Shown in pieces: positions 29,520-39,635 of a stretch of DNA of 64,000 bases (positions are counted from its first letter, which is position 1; every line of letters starts with the position of its first letter). The notes under the pieces are model-generated. The model had not been told where the DNA came from. It saw nothing but the letters and a program-made list of their open reading frames with translations, and did no database searches. This DNA is from Desmodus rotundus (lineage: Eukaryota; Chordata; Mammalia; Chiroptera; Phyllostomidae): positions 7,741,199 to 7,805,198 of the forward strand of contig NC_071389.1 of assembly GCF_022682495.2 (NCBI RefSeq), written 5' to 3'. The position numbers and the translations under genes are program-made.

Positions 29520-30755
29520 CTAATTCCCATTAGCTTTGCCTGTTACTTTGCTGATGAAAAAATCTATAATTTCCTCCCGGTCCTACCTTGCAGCGTTGTT
29601 GCGAAAGATCACGCTGGCAATGTCACAAAACTTCAAAAGGGGTATAGAAATATAGCGTATTTTTTGTGACGATTATTGTTATTGATGTTACTATCATTAT
29701 CGTTTATGATAATGGCTCTTAGGTAGGTTTTTAAAAGGTAGTGGTTAGTTCTTACAATGGTTTAGTTTCTTCCTAACTTTATGGTAAACTTACACACACC
29801 TGTAAATGCTGCGCACACAGCTTGTTTTTTAAAACGTATTTACAATAGTTCAGCATCTATTTGCTTGAAAATGTGGTTCCTGTTCTTGCGACTTCCCATC
29901 TCCTGGTTGAGAAGTCGTTTGACACATTTATCCAGTTTTTGCATCGATTTACAAGTGCGTGTTGTGTGAGGTACTTTGTGAAATTCATTTTTCCACGCTA
30001 TTAAAATCAATAAAGATGCAATTTATGGAATAATCTTTTTCAGGCATCTCTCTGAACCGGCTATGTTTTGTTGCTCAGTGTGGGCCGGGCCTGCCCTTTG
30101 ATAGTGCAAGAACTGACCCGGTTTCGGCCCTGCCCTATGCCGGGTTGTTTGATTTCCCTTCTCTCCCGCTGTGGGCAGGACAGAAGCCATTTCTGTGCCT
30201 GCCCTCCAACGCAGCAGATGCATTTCCACGGTGCCCATCTTCGTGTTGCCACCTCCCTCTGACCCCTCTGCGTCCTGTCCCTCGCCATTTGTACCTGTAC
30301 CCTTATCCCCATCACCGCCCATCCAGAATTCTGTTCCTCCTCCTCTTCGAGTAACTAAGACCCTCCCATCCACCACTTCCAGTTTGGGGCTCACCTGCTT
30401 TAGTGGGGCTTCATGGCTGGCTGCACCGGTGGCCATCTCGGCCCCTCAGAGGCCCTGGACCATGCACTCCTCCACTGGCTTATTTCAGCTCTGTTGTTGA
30501 AAGTTTAAAATTTGCTTGCGCAAGAGGTTGCCAGAAGTTCGAGCGTAGAGGCTGTGCCATCTCGCTTGGACGCCCCTCCAGTACCATGGTTGTCTTAGAG
30601 GAGACACTAAATACTTACCAACTTTAATTAATTTGGACACATTTCTCCCCTCTCTGCCTGACAGGACAGATAAAGAAGTCGCCTCCACCCTATGCCTGAG
30701 ACTTTTGAAGAACTACCCAGGAAACCTCCAGAGACAACTGGGGTACCCTTGAACA
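29520..30755. other. Unassigned non-coding sequence
   Basis: 29520-30050 is AT-rich and unique-looking. 30060-30480 is richer in GC, with frames up to 137 codons that have no recognisable domain. 30480-30755 is unassigned. Confidence 0.4.
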
Positions 30756-30759
30756 CGGC

Positions 30760-31140
30760 TGGGGAGAAGGGAAGTTGGTGGAGCTGCTGTGCAGGGCGAT
30801 TTGGCAGGCCCTATTAAGATTATAAATGGTTGTCCCAGCAATTCCTCACCCGGCGAAATGCATTCAGGAGAGTCGAAAATTCAAGGGCAAGAATTTTTTC
30901 CCTGATACATTGTTTGTGATTGCAGAAAACTAGGGGAGGGAAAGCAACAACTAAATGTCCACCAATATGTGGATGTAAGTATAGTTAACCCACACAATAG
31001 GCCACAACTCTGCAGCAGTTTAAAAGACTTGAGCAGACCCTTCTGTACTGATGTAGTAACAAAATGTCCCCCACACATTTCAAACACATTTAGAAATAAC
31101 ATGACTAGACTATACCACTTACGATTTAAAAACAAATCCC
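30760..31140 (+). mobile_element. Old L1 LINE 3' end fragment, sense
   Basis: The order 'ggcgatttggcaggccctattaagattataaatggttgtcccagcaattcc', 'ctgatacattgtttgtgattgcagaaaactagggg', 'gcaacaactaaatgtccaccaatatgtgg' and 'ctctgcagcagtttaaaagact' follows the region just downstream of ORF2 in old L1 elements. Confidence 0.75.
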
Positions 31141-31484
31141 ACAAAATCTGTGTATTTCTGTGTTTTGTATTTATGGAATCTTTGTATTCCTTCCAGTAGA
31201 ATTGCATGTCATGGATGTTCTAGATAAGTCGGTGAGCAAGGCCACAATTGGTCGAAGTCAAACCTTATTCCTGAGACCCCCGAGGGAAACGCTGTTTTGG
31301 GTGTCTGTTACAAAGTCAGTGAAGCTTGCTATTGTTTCCTGCCGTGTGGGGGCCAGTTGCTGTTTCTCCAAGCACCCCTTGGAAAGTGGCAGCTTGCGTT
31401 TCGGGGTCACACTGCTCAAGCAAAAGGAAATACCTATTTTTAAGCTGCTCACTCCACGACAGGCCCTCTGAAGCTGAGACCACA
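31141..31484. other. Unassigned non-coding sequence
   Basis: No recognised repeat or gene. It may include more of the old LINE at its left edge. Confidence 0.35.
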
Positions 31485-31665
31485 CAGTGTTTCCCAGCAG
31501 GGGCATCTCAACTTTGAGGGCAGGACCGCCGGTGTTGGGTGGTACGTGCAGCATGGGCAGCAGCATCAGCATCTCTACCTCATCGCCACGGACGCTTCTT
31601 ACCATATCCCTTCATTGCACGATGAAATACTCTTCTGAATATTTCTAAATGTCCCCTAGGGGGCA
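31485..31665. mobile_element. Possible MER5-like hAT fragment
   Basis: The segment 'acacagtgtttcccagcaggggcatctcaactttgagggcagg' and, further on, 'cagcagcatcagcatctctacctc' resemble MER5-type elements ('agcagcatccctggcctctac'). It is diverged and the match is weak. Confidence 0.35.
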
Positions 31666-31899
31666 GTGCTTCACCTGGCTGAGAGCTGCTGGAGTGGGAC
31701 CCTCGTCTCCCAGCTCACTCTCACCCTTGTCTGGGCGTCTGCTCCCCGAATGCAGGGACCCAGGGACCGGTGAGGGAAAGCACCCGCTCTACTTATTTAA
31801 CTAGGATGTGGTTTTCACTTTCTGTTGCTGAACCTACATAGTTGAATTCACGTAAGCTGCGTGCTCAAGGAGGGGTGGGTGTTCCTCCTCTTTCAGTTC

Positions 31900-32965
31900 T
31901 CTGTTGCTTAATGACGAACCACCTAGAACACCGCGTGGCATGAGAAGACCCCATTTTACCATGCTCGTGGCTTCTAGAGACCAAGAGTCTGGGTAGGACC
32001 CAGCGTGAGGCTCTGCTCCACAATGTCTGGGACTTCAGGCCTGAGGGTTCAACAGGCTTGGGTGGGCCCAGTGGCCGGGGGCTGGAGTCATCTGGAGGCT
32101 TCCTCACTCACTCACTGTCTCCTGAGCTTGAAGGACGACCCAAAGGCTGGGTTCAGGCGGGGCTGGAGCCCCTGCACATGGCCTTGCAGGGGAGGAAAAC
32201 CTTTTCTCCTCTACCCTCCTAGGTTCAGTGGCTGGGGGTCTTGCACACTGAACTGACAAAAGACTGACTAATGAGGGAAAAACAGTTTATTAACTCGGGT
32301 GGTGCACGCACACCTGGGAGAAACCCAGTGCTGAGTCACTCAATGGGTGGTTGGAACCTGGGGTTTACATAGCATCTTAACACAGAGAATTGCATTTGTA
32401 GAAAAGCAAGAAGGCAAAGGAAAAGGGGGTTTGGGCCTCCAGGGGCTGCAGACTGTGGGAAGGTAGATACCTGGGGAAAACTAATGGGAGGTGAGGGCTG
32501 TTTTAGAAGGGTTTGTGGCGTGTGTGCCTCCCAGTGCCATGTCCGGGCAAAGAGTCAGAACTGTCTCCAGTGTTTAAGAGTGTAAGCCTGTTTTTATACA
32601 AGTGGGGGTGGGGGCAGGCAGAGAGCTTTTGTTCTCATTTTGTTTTTGCATCCACTGTTCCTCAGTTGTCTTGAAAGTGGTATATTTTCCAGGGATGTAT
32701 TCTGATCCTCTGCAGCTTCTTCCTGCGGCTTGGCCTTCCTCACACGTGGCAGCTGCAGACTTCTCGCGTGGTGGCTCAGGGCTCCAAGGGCAGTGTTCCA
32801 GCTTCAGCAGAGGCTTCCTGGCCTCTCGTGACCTAGCCTCGAAAGTCAGTAGTGTTGCTTACGCAGATGCTCCAAAGACAGTCCTCTGGTTCAGAGGATT
32901 CGCTGCCTACCTAGGAGACATGGCTATTGTTGGAAGAGCAATGGGAGGAAGCGACATCCCCCAGT
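31900..32965 (-). mobile_element. MLT1-like LTR, antisense, apparently split by another LTR
   Basis: The left part (31900-32190) has 'ctctgttgcttaatgacgaaccacctagaa', 'ccatgctcgtggcttctagagaccaagagtctgggtaggacccagc' and 'gggggctggagtcatctggaggcttcctcactcactcactgtc'. The right part (about 32720-32965) has 'tcacacgtggcagctgcagacttctcgcgtggtggctcagggctccaaggg' and 'ctctcgtgacctagcctcgaaagtcagtagtgttgc'. Both follow one antisense MaLR-type LTR in order. The 530 bases between them have their own LTR-like features and are listed separately. Confidence 0.55.
32190..32718 (-). mobile_element. LTR-like insertion, antisense, family unknown
   Basis: The segment 'gcacactgaactgacaaaagactgactaatgagggaaaaacagtttattaactcggg' has the antisense pattern of a retroviral LTR end: an A-rich U5 side, then a tttatt polyA-signal complement. 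It interrupts the MaLR-type LTR. Both edges are approximate and no target duplication was identified. Confidence 0.4.
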
Positions 32966-32969
32966 TACA

Positions 32970-33292
32970 GAACAGTGTGTGTGTGTGTGTGGACACAAGG
33001 GAACCTGGTGAAGATTGATTTATTCTTTATTTTGTGAGTTGAAGGGGATCATGGGATGCCTCTCATCTCCAGTCGGTTGGCTGAATCTGGCCTTCAGGCG
33101 TTTCTCTTGGCCAGCGGTTTGTGTTAGCGTCCTGGGAAGTTCAGTTAAGCTAGTCGAAGCCATCAGTGAATTTAGGCGGGGAAGTTAAATCAGCACCTCA
33201 GATGAGTCGAGACCTTATCTTCCTTGCATCTTCTTGAGGGAACGGTGCTGTGCTCGTTAGGGGCCGTAGTGTCCGCACTGATGAAAACACTG
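32970..33292. other. (GT)8 microsatellite and unassigned DNA
   Basis: A short pure GT run lies at about 32975-32990. The rest is unassigned. Confidence 0.5.
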
Positions 33293-33515
33293 GCCACTAG
33301 CATTTATTTATTGAATGTGCCAAGCGTTTTCAGAGTCCTACCTGCAGTATCTCATTTAATCCTCACCGCAATCTTATAAATTGACATTTTTATCATCCCC
33401 ATGTAATGGAAGAGGAAACTGGGGCTCCGAGGTGTTGCTAAGTTGCTCAAGGCCTCTGAGGTAGCCCAGAGCTGGAGCCTCTGACCTTGCTTTGTGCGAC
33501 CTGTCCTGCTGAGGC
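33293..33515 (-). mobile_element. MIR SINE, antisense
   Basis: The order 'ctagcatttatttattgaatgtgccaagcgttttcagagtcctacctgcagtatctcatttaatcctcaccgcaatc', 'tcatccccatgtaatggaagaggaaactggggctccgagg' and 'agttgctcaaggcctctgaggtag' is antisense MIR. Confidence 0.85.
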
Positions 33516-34885
33516 TCTTACATCCCCTTCAGTTGTAGTATCTTCTGATATGTCAGCACCTTGGTGTCCCTTGCTGTGGACCAGCCCTGTAACTGAGGGA
33601 GGGAGGGTGTGGCTTGCTGGAGGCACCTGCCCTCTGAAACTCCACTGCAAACAAAATAGGGCTTTGTACTCGTGTTCAAGTTAAGTGGGTGATTAACTGG
33701 GTTCTTCTATGTTGCCAGTGGCTAATAAGGGTTGAATTAACCTAGCAGTTTGTTCCTTTGATGCTGGGTCTCCCTTTGCGAGAGAAAGCAAATAGCAGCG
33801 GCAATTGCAACATTATGTAAATGACCACAAGGAAACCGTTGCCAAGAGTTTAAGGAACTGGCTCTCTTCTCTTAAGTGTTTCTGCCTCCAGCTTCCCTCG
33901 AAATTCCCTCCAGCATCTCCTGCCCAGCTGTGTGCCCTTTACCTCTCCTTGACCTGATTTGCTCCTCCATCACTGCTCCTGGATTGGAGCCGCCTAACCT
34001 CTCCTGCAGTTTGAGACCGTGCCTTTAAGTTCTGACCAACAGCTCGTGCATTCTGGACACCGCCGAGCTTCCCCACGGCTCCCAGCTGCCTCGTTACCCA
34101 AGGCCCGTCTTTGATTTACTTCAATTTATAGTCTCGTGTGTATACCTTCTGCTTCCACCCACTCTGGGGAAGGGATGGGGTGCAGTGTGCGGGCGGGGAG
34201 CAGAGTTGTCATGGATTGGGCACTGGGTAGCCACGCCTCACACGTGGAATCCAAAGGGCATTGGAGGGGAGAGTTGCTGTCTGCCCATTAGCCCTGAGTG
34301 GGGTGATGTTCACCATTTTCTCTTAAATTGGGGTTTGGGGCCTGGGCTGAGGCTTGGGGAGGGCAGAGGGGCCCTCGACCCCACTTAGGATTTGGCGGGG
34401 TGGTCTCACTGTGGTGGCGTGAAATGCCCCGCGTAAAGCTTGGAGAATGGAGGGGAATACCAGGAAAGTCAGGGCTTTTGCTGGCCGACTAGAGTTTTAG
34501 CTTCCGGATGTTCCTCGTGTTAGATTCTAGACACATCTGTGTAGGGACAGAGTGAGAGACAAATCAGATTTTAAAATGCCAAGGATCGATCCTTTTCCTC
34601 CTTCCCTTCCTCCTTCTTTCCTCTCTCCCTCCCTCCTTCTACCCTCTTTCCAGAGTGAATATTATTTGGACATGGCTATAAAGTAATAGAGAAACAGTCG
34701 CATGAAAACCACATCTACAGCCAACATAATGGTGGTCATTACCAGCCCTTGTCCTGACCGCCGCCATTTTACCAGTGGGAAACGAGCCCCCCGTAGCTCC
34801 AAGACGCTGCACTGACCCTCACTGGTTTTCTTAGACCCTGTCCACACCTTAATAAATGACCTTTCAGTAAAGTCATCTGAGTCCT
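33516..34885. other. Unassigned non-coding sequence with a CT-rich tract
   Basis: 33760-33880 is repeat-free ('gcaattgcaacattatgtaaatgacc') and could be conserved. A CT-rich tract lies at 34595-34650. The end 'caccttaataaatgacctttcagtaaagtcatc' (34845-34880) resembles a 3' end with a polyA signal, but nothing upstream is recognised. Confidence 0.35.
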
Positions 34886-35465
34886 GTCAGGGACCTGAAT
34901 CATGCGGGGACCAATACGTGGTGGAATTGGGATTAGAGCCCCGCAGCCCAACTCCAGGGACATGCTCACATGTTGGGAGGCCCCCAAGACCACCCCCAGG
35001 TGTGGTGGTTTGGAAGTAGGACTCCTAGGGCCCCTGGCTAGGGCTTATTATAGCAAAAAGATGCAAAGCAAGATCACAGGGAACAGGTTCATGGGGTAAG
35101 GTCTGGGGGAAGCCAGGAGCAAGCTGGGGGACCCCCACAGCCCACGCTTACTTCCCCAGGAAGTGAGTCGTGACAACGCGTGGGAATGTTGCCAGACGGG
35201 AAGCTCACTGGAGACTCAGTGCCCAGGGGTTGTGTTGGGGGCTGTTTGTGTAAGCACCCTCCTACCTGGCACGTGCCCAGATGCCCAACTGCCAGGAGGA
35301 AAGCAGGTGTTCAGCCTGAACCATATTGTTTGCACAAACAGCTTAAACACAGAGAGCCACGCTTATCATTTAGGAAATGTTGGAACTCTCCCCAAAGCCG
35401 AGTTCCCAGGTGCCAGCCGAGGGCCAACCTTGCAAGCCCGTCCGCCTTTCATAAAATAGCAGGCA
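34886..35465 (-). mobile_element. ERVL-type LTR-like element, antisense
   Basis: The segment contains 'gggcttattatagcaaaaagatgcaaagcaagatcacagggaacagg', 'catggggtaaggtctgggggaagccaggagcaagc', 'aacaaacagcttaaacacagagagccacgcttatcatttaggaaatgttgg'-like phrases and 'ccgagttcccaggtgccag'. In this order they resemble the antisense MLT2/MER21 class of ERVL LTRs. The subfamily and exact edges are uncertain. An open frame of 172 codons at 35180-35698 crosses it and is not a gene. Confidence 0.5.
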
Positions 35466-35507
35466 TGCCTGCTCCGTTAATTCTTTTCTGCACAGCTCAT
35501 AGCTATG

Positions 35508-35720
35508 ACCCCGCCGTTTATTGCGTGTTCAGTAAGGGCGAGGCGCTGCCTCCGGAGAATAACTTCAGCCATCTCTATGACTGGCGGCCTGTGAGCCAAG
35601 TACTGTTTTATCCCCTTTGGCGGACGAGCAATTTGAGAGGCACTCTCTTGCTCAAGGTGATACAGCAAGAATGTGGTAAAGGCAGGGTTAGAATTTAGGT
35701 TCATTTGACTCCAAAGCATA
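35508..35720 (-). mobile_element. MIR SINE, antisense
   Basis: The segment 'ccgtttattgcgtgttcagtaagggcgaggcgctg', 'ctgtttta tcccctttggcggacgag' and 'ctcttgctcaaggtgatacagcaagaatgtggtaaaggcagggttagaatttaggttcatttgactcc' follows antisense MIR, diverged in the middle. Confidence 0.75.
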
Positions 35721-36650
35721 TAGAGGGCTGGTGGGTAGAGCCTGGAGAGGGGAGGAGAGGAGAGAATGTGGATGTTATTCCCAGGTGGAGATATGATGGG
35801 TGATTTCTTGTTTCTTCTTTGGTCTTTGGTATTACCTAACCGCCCCCCTCCCCTGCCATAGACGTACATTGTTTAATCCGAAAGTTAAAAAATAATTTAT
35901 GTAGGATTTTTGGTGAGTTTCCTTTAACATAGAAATAAGCCCAATTATAAAAGCAGATAAACCATCAGAATGAAAATGAACACCACCAAATCCCTTGCAG
36001 CCCGTGTGTTCTCGTGAGCAAGTTAAATGTGTTGCTGGGGACACAGTTTACACGCTGCGTTAGCTCAGCAAAGCCTTTTCCTGGGCGGGGCCAAGGTAGC
36101 CCTACCGCAGCCCAGCTGAATTAGCCCAGAGAGGAAAGCCCTTCTCCGCAATCCTCAAACTTCCCAAACGGGGAGGGCACCGTAGATATTTTTAAATAAT
36201 TTAAGACGAAGAAGGATGGAGCTTAATTCTCACCAACGTCAGCGAGTGAATTCCTGGCGCCCTACAGATGGGGTGTTATTGTGTAGGGCTTTAGCAAAGA
36301 AGTCAAGGAGAGAAAACACAGCTGGAGCCGAAGAAAACTTTCAACAGCATGAGATTCAGGATCCCAGGGAGGCCACCCCGGGTGCCCTGGCACGGGTTCC
36401 CCTGCCCACAGGGCCTCCCTGTGCAGCTCAGAGGGATCGGAAGTCGCTGATCCTCGCTAACTCAGACTCTGACAGCGGGAGCCGCGGAGGGAAGTGGCCG
36501 ACCCCACCTCCAGCTGCCTGAACATCTGTGCCTTTTGGTTTGCAAAGCACAGCTGGCGGCCTCTGTCCAGCGGCCACCTGGCCTGGTTGGCATCGCACAG
36601 GCTGGGAAGGGGTTGGAGAGGACTTCCACATGACCAAGGACTGGACTGTG
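35721..36650. other. Unassigned sequence; possible conserved part
   Basis: 35860-36060 is AT-rich and repeat-free ('gtttaatccgaaagttaaaaaataatttatg', 'cccaattataaaagcag'). The frame at 36216-36521 (101 codons, plus) has a Ser/Asp-rich C-terminal third (NSDSDSGSRGG), but I recognise no family and see no splice or promoter context that would support it. Confidence 0.35.
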
Positions 36651-36654
36651 AGCA

Positions 36655-36770
36655 AAGTTGGGCAGAGAAAGTACACCCTGTACAGCGAGGATAGCATGTG
36701 CAAAGGCCCTGGGGTGGAAAGGGACTTGGAATGTTTGTGGACATGTTCTGGTCCTTCCGTCTGTCTGGTT
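36655..36770 (-). mobile_element. L2 fragment, antisense
   Basis: The segment 'ggcagagaaagtacaccctgtacagcgaggatagcatgtgcaaaggccctggggtggaaaggg' resembles the antisense L2 block 'ggcagagggaacagcaagtgcaaaggccctgaggcggg'. Confidence 0.6.
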
Positions 36771-38877
36771 CCTGACTCAGCCGTTACTGGGCCTTTCCTT
36801 TCCATGGCAACCCCGTGTTTCTAGGTCCCATCTATAACCTGCCAGGACATCGTGCCCGGAACCCGTTGTTTTTTGAAGAGTGGCTTCATCCAGGGACCCT
36901 TATCCAGCAGGGACCCAAGAGAACACAGCCAAGGAGGCAAGCATGTGCTTGGTTTTCCCGTTCTGACCTGCAGCCACCAAGAATCCTCTGCCTCTTCTCA
37001 GTAACACAGTCAAGCAAGGTCCCACAACCTGGTGGCTCAAAGGGTTGCCATTAAGATCGACTGAGCTAAGGTATTTGAACTTCTGGGGAGACTCACACGT
37101 GCTGCAGATGCTTGTTGGAGTCTGCTTCTGGTGAGAGAGTCCCTCTTGGAATGCCAGACAAGCTAACCTCCCAAAAGGAGCCGTGAGAAATCAGTATCAG
37201 AGTTGGACTTGAAGTGATGGGAAGGGTATTTTCAACCTAATAAACGACCTCCTCCTGCCCCCTTGCTGCAGTCTTTTGGCAGACAGCATTTGAGATTGAA
37301 TTCGTTACTGTGACATAGCTACTTAATGCTTGGGAGAGAAACGCTTCGGATGATTGGGAAACTAGGGGAGACTCCTCCCCAGGAAAGTCTCTGCCCCTCC
37401 AGGAGTGACACCAGACGGCATAGCCAGAAATCACCTGTGCTCACGTCATCTGCAAATCCAGAAGTTTCTGAGGATCCTCCAGACCTCCTGACAAAACCCA
37501 GTGCGGCTTGGACCCAAGCTCCCTTTCCTTCCCAGTGTTTGCATAGAAAACAAAGGGATGCTGTCTCTGTTGTCCCCAGTGGCCCCCGAAAATGGATGGA
37601 ACAGCTGTGGTAGGAGGCAGGGCTCAGCCAAAACTTGTTATATATTTAGGACCCAGGGTCTCCAGGGAAACTGCCCCGTGTCCCTAATGTGGCTGCTTCA
37701 TGTTCTCCCTCTGGAACAACCCCCACCCCCTTTCTCAGCCCACCCCAGCCAGCTCTCCCCCTGCCCCATCCATGGGCTCAGCCCCCAGGTGCCCTCTCCC
37801 CCTTCTGCTCCCTCCACATCCGGAGCCCCGATGTTCTGTGGGGCCAACCTGAGAGGAGGGCAGATTTCAAGTTGGTGTCACTAAGGTGGGGTGATGGACG
37901 ACGATCCCCATTATCCACGGACAGGGGTTTTTGTTTCCACTAAGTCGGTTAACCCAAGCGAGTCTCCATTTGGTGGGATCCCAGAAGGTACAGGGCTGTA
38001 TTTTGAAAGGAGGAGTGTTCCCTGGTCTCCCTAAAAGGGGACTGTGGCACTGCCTGCCTGCGGGTACATGTTTACCTCACACTGGAGGCATCGCCACGTG
38101 TAAAATAAACCCTTCTGTCCAGTTTTCTGTGAACACTCCATCTTCTCGCCTTTCCTCCCATCCTTCCAGCTTGCTCTTGTCACCCGGTTCTCACCACCTG
38201 TCCTGGAAAGTGCAGGGGGCAGGGCTGGCTTGTCTTCACTGGAGACCTTTCTCCTCAGGTTCATTTGGGGGCCCAGGTGTGAGGGTTGGTGATCCTGAAT
38301 CTTAGGAGTGGGTAGTGGGCGACCCTAGCCCTGCTGTCTTTTAACTCAGCCCCTGGGTCGGGTGTGGAGTGCGAGCGGGGGGGTGGGGGGAGCCGCTTAT
38401 GGGAGCCGCCCTGGCCGGCTGCCTGGGTCAGAGCTGTGCACTCGCCCCCATTAGCCCGCGACCTTTGCCTGCTTTGTTTTCTCGCACCAAGACCCCTCTT
38501 TAGGGCCGAAAGACCTCATTAGAGCAATTTCTTTCCCAGCCCTGAGCACACTGATACCCAACGGTGGGAGCAGGGCTGCGATGGACACCTGTGAAGGACC
38601 AGGGGGGACCCCCGGAAGAAGGACACGTGGATGTGGTTCCAAGTGTCGGCGTCGCCGATCTCAGACAGGCGCCCACTTGAACCACTGGGGCTGGTTTCTC
38701 CAGTCACTTGGGAGCGTGAAGTGTAGGGATGAGTCTGCTCAGGGTGGGCGGGTGGGAGCCCTTCCTAAACTGGATCAGGCACGTAAACCCCTGAGCTGTG
38801 TATGTGCAGAGGAAGCGTGCCTGCTGGTGACTTTCTAGGTGGGAAAGGGGACATGGGAACTCCCCAACACTATGAAT
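36771..38877. other. Unassigned non-coding sequence
   Basis: About 2 kb with no recognised repeat or gene. 37690-37850 is C-rich. 38340-38480 is GC-rich with a few CpGs and a G run ('cgggggggtggggggag') but is too small and CpG-poor to call a CpG island. Overlapping open frames of 60-127 codons have no recognisable domain. Confidence 0.4.
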
Positions 38878-38894
38878 GCAGCCTGCTCACCTGA

Positions 38895-39030
38895 ATGCCA
38901 GAGACCTGCCTGGCCTGCTTCCACACACCGGCTTTATGCTCTGGGGCGAGAAATTTCTCTTCCTGTGCCTCAGTTTCCTTAGATATAAAGCAAGGGGGTT
39001 GGGCAAGGTTTCTGAGACCCTCTCTCTGCT
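38895..39030 (+). mobile_element. Possible MIR fragment, sense
   Basis: The segment 'gggcgagaaatttctcttcctgtgcctcagtttccttagatataaagcaagggggttgggcaagg' matches the middle of MIR ('cctctctgtgcctcagtttcctcatctgtaaaatg'). Confidence 0.6.
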
Positions 39031-39144
39031 ACATTTCCGAGGCTGTCTATATTTGACCAACCTCCAATTTGTCCCCTGTGTGGGAGCCAGAATATTCACT
39101 CTGAGGTACACGGTTGACCCAGGCTCTCCCTTGCTTAAAACACA

Positions 39145-39635
39145 TCTGCTGTCCCCTGTTGTCCTCAAGGTGAAGTCCCTGTTTCATCGCCAGGCATCCA
39201 TGGCCCTTTAAGACTGGCTCCTGTGGCTTTATCTCTTGTCACATCCTGCGGTCACCCATGTTCTAGCCATATTGGACCACACGAAGTTCTGGAAGCTTGC
39301 CGTGGCCCCCAAGTCTCAGCAAATGCTGTACTTCCCCACCTGGAATCCCTCCAGCCCCACCGCTCCCTCAACTAGCTACATCTTATTCATCCTTCAGGTC
39401 TTAGCCCGAAGGTCACGTTTTTCGGAGGACCGTTCTCACCACCCTGTCCGAGCCTAGCAGAGGCTCATCTCCGAGGCCCTCCTGGACCTGCTGCCATTAC
39501 CGTCCTTACTATTGATTGCGGGACTCCCTGTTACTTCTCTTTCTCTGCCTCCCTGGAGGATGGGGCTGTGTCCTGCTAGCATTGTGTTGCTAGTTGCGAA
39601 CACAGTGCCTGGCATGCAGCAGATAAGCTGTCAGA
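39145..39635 (+). mobile_element. L2 LINE 3' region, sense, long copy
   Basis: The order 'cccctgttgtcctcaaggtgaagtccctgtttcatc', 'ggcatccatggccctttaagactggctcc', 'ttcatccttcaggtcttagcccgaaggtcacg', 'ggatggggctgtgtcctgctagcattg' and 'acacagtgcctggcatgcagcagataag' follows the last 500 bases of L2 in order. It ends before the 'ttgttgaatgaatg' tail. Confidence 0.85.

Noticed and set aside
35180..35698. 172-codon frame on the plus strand
   Set aside because: It runs across an ERVL-type LTR and an antisense MIR; no domain.
38340..38700. Possible CpG island / promoter
   Set aside because: GC-rich but short with only moderate CpG content. No transcription-start features or downstream exon can be seen.
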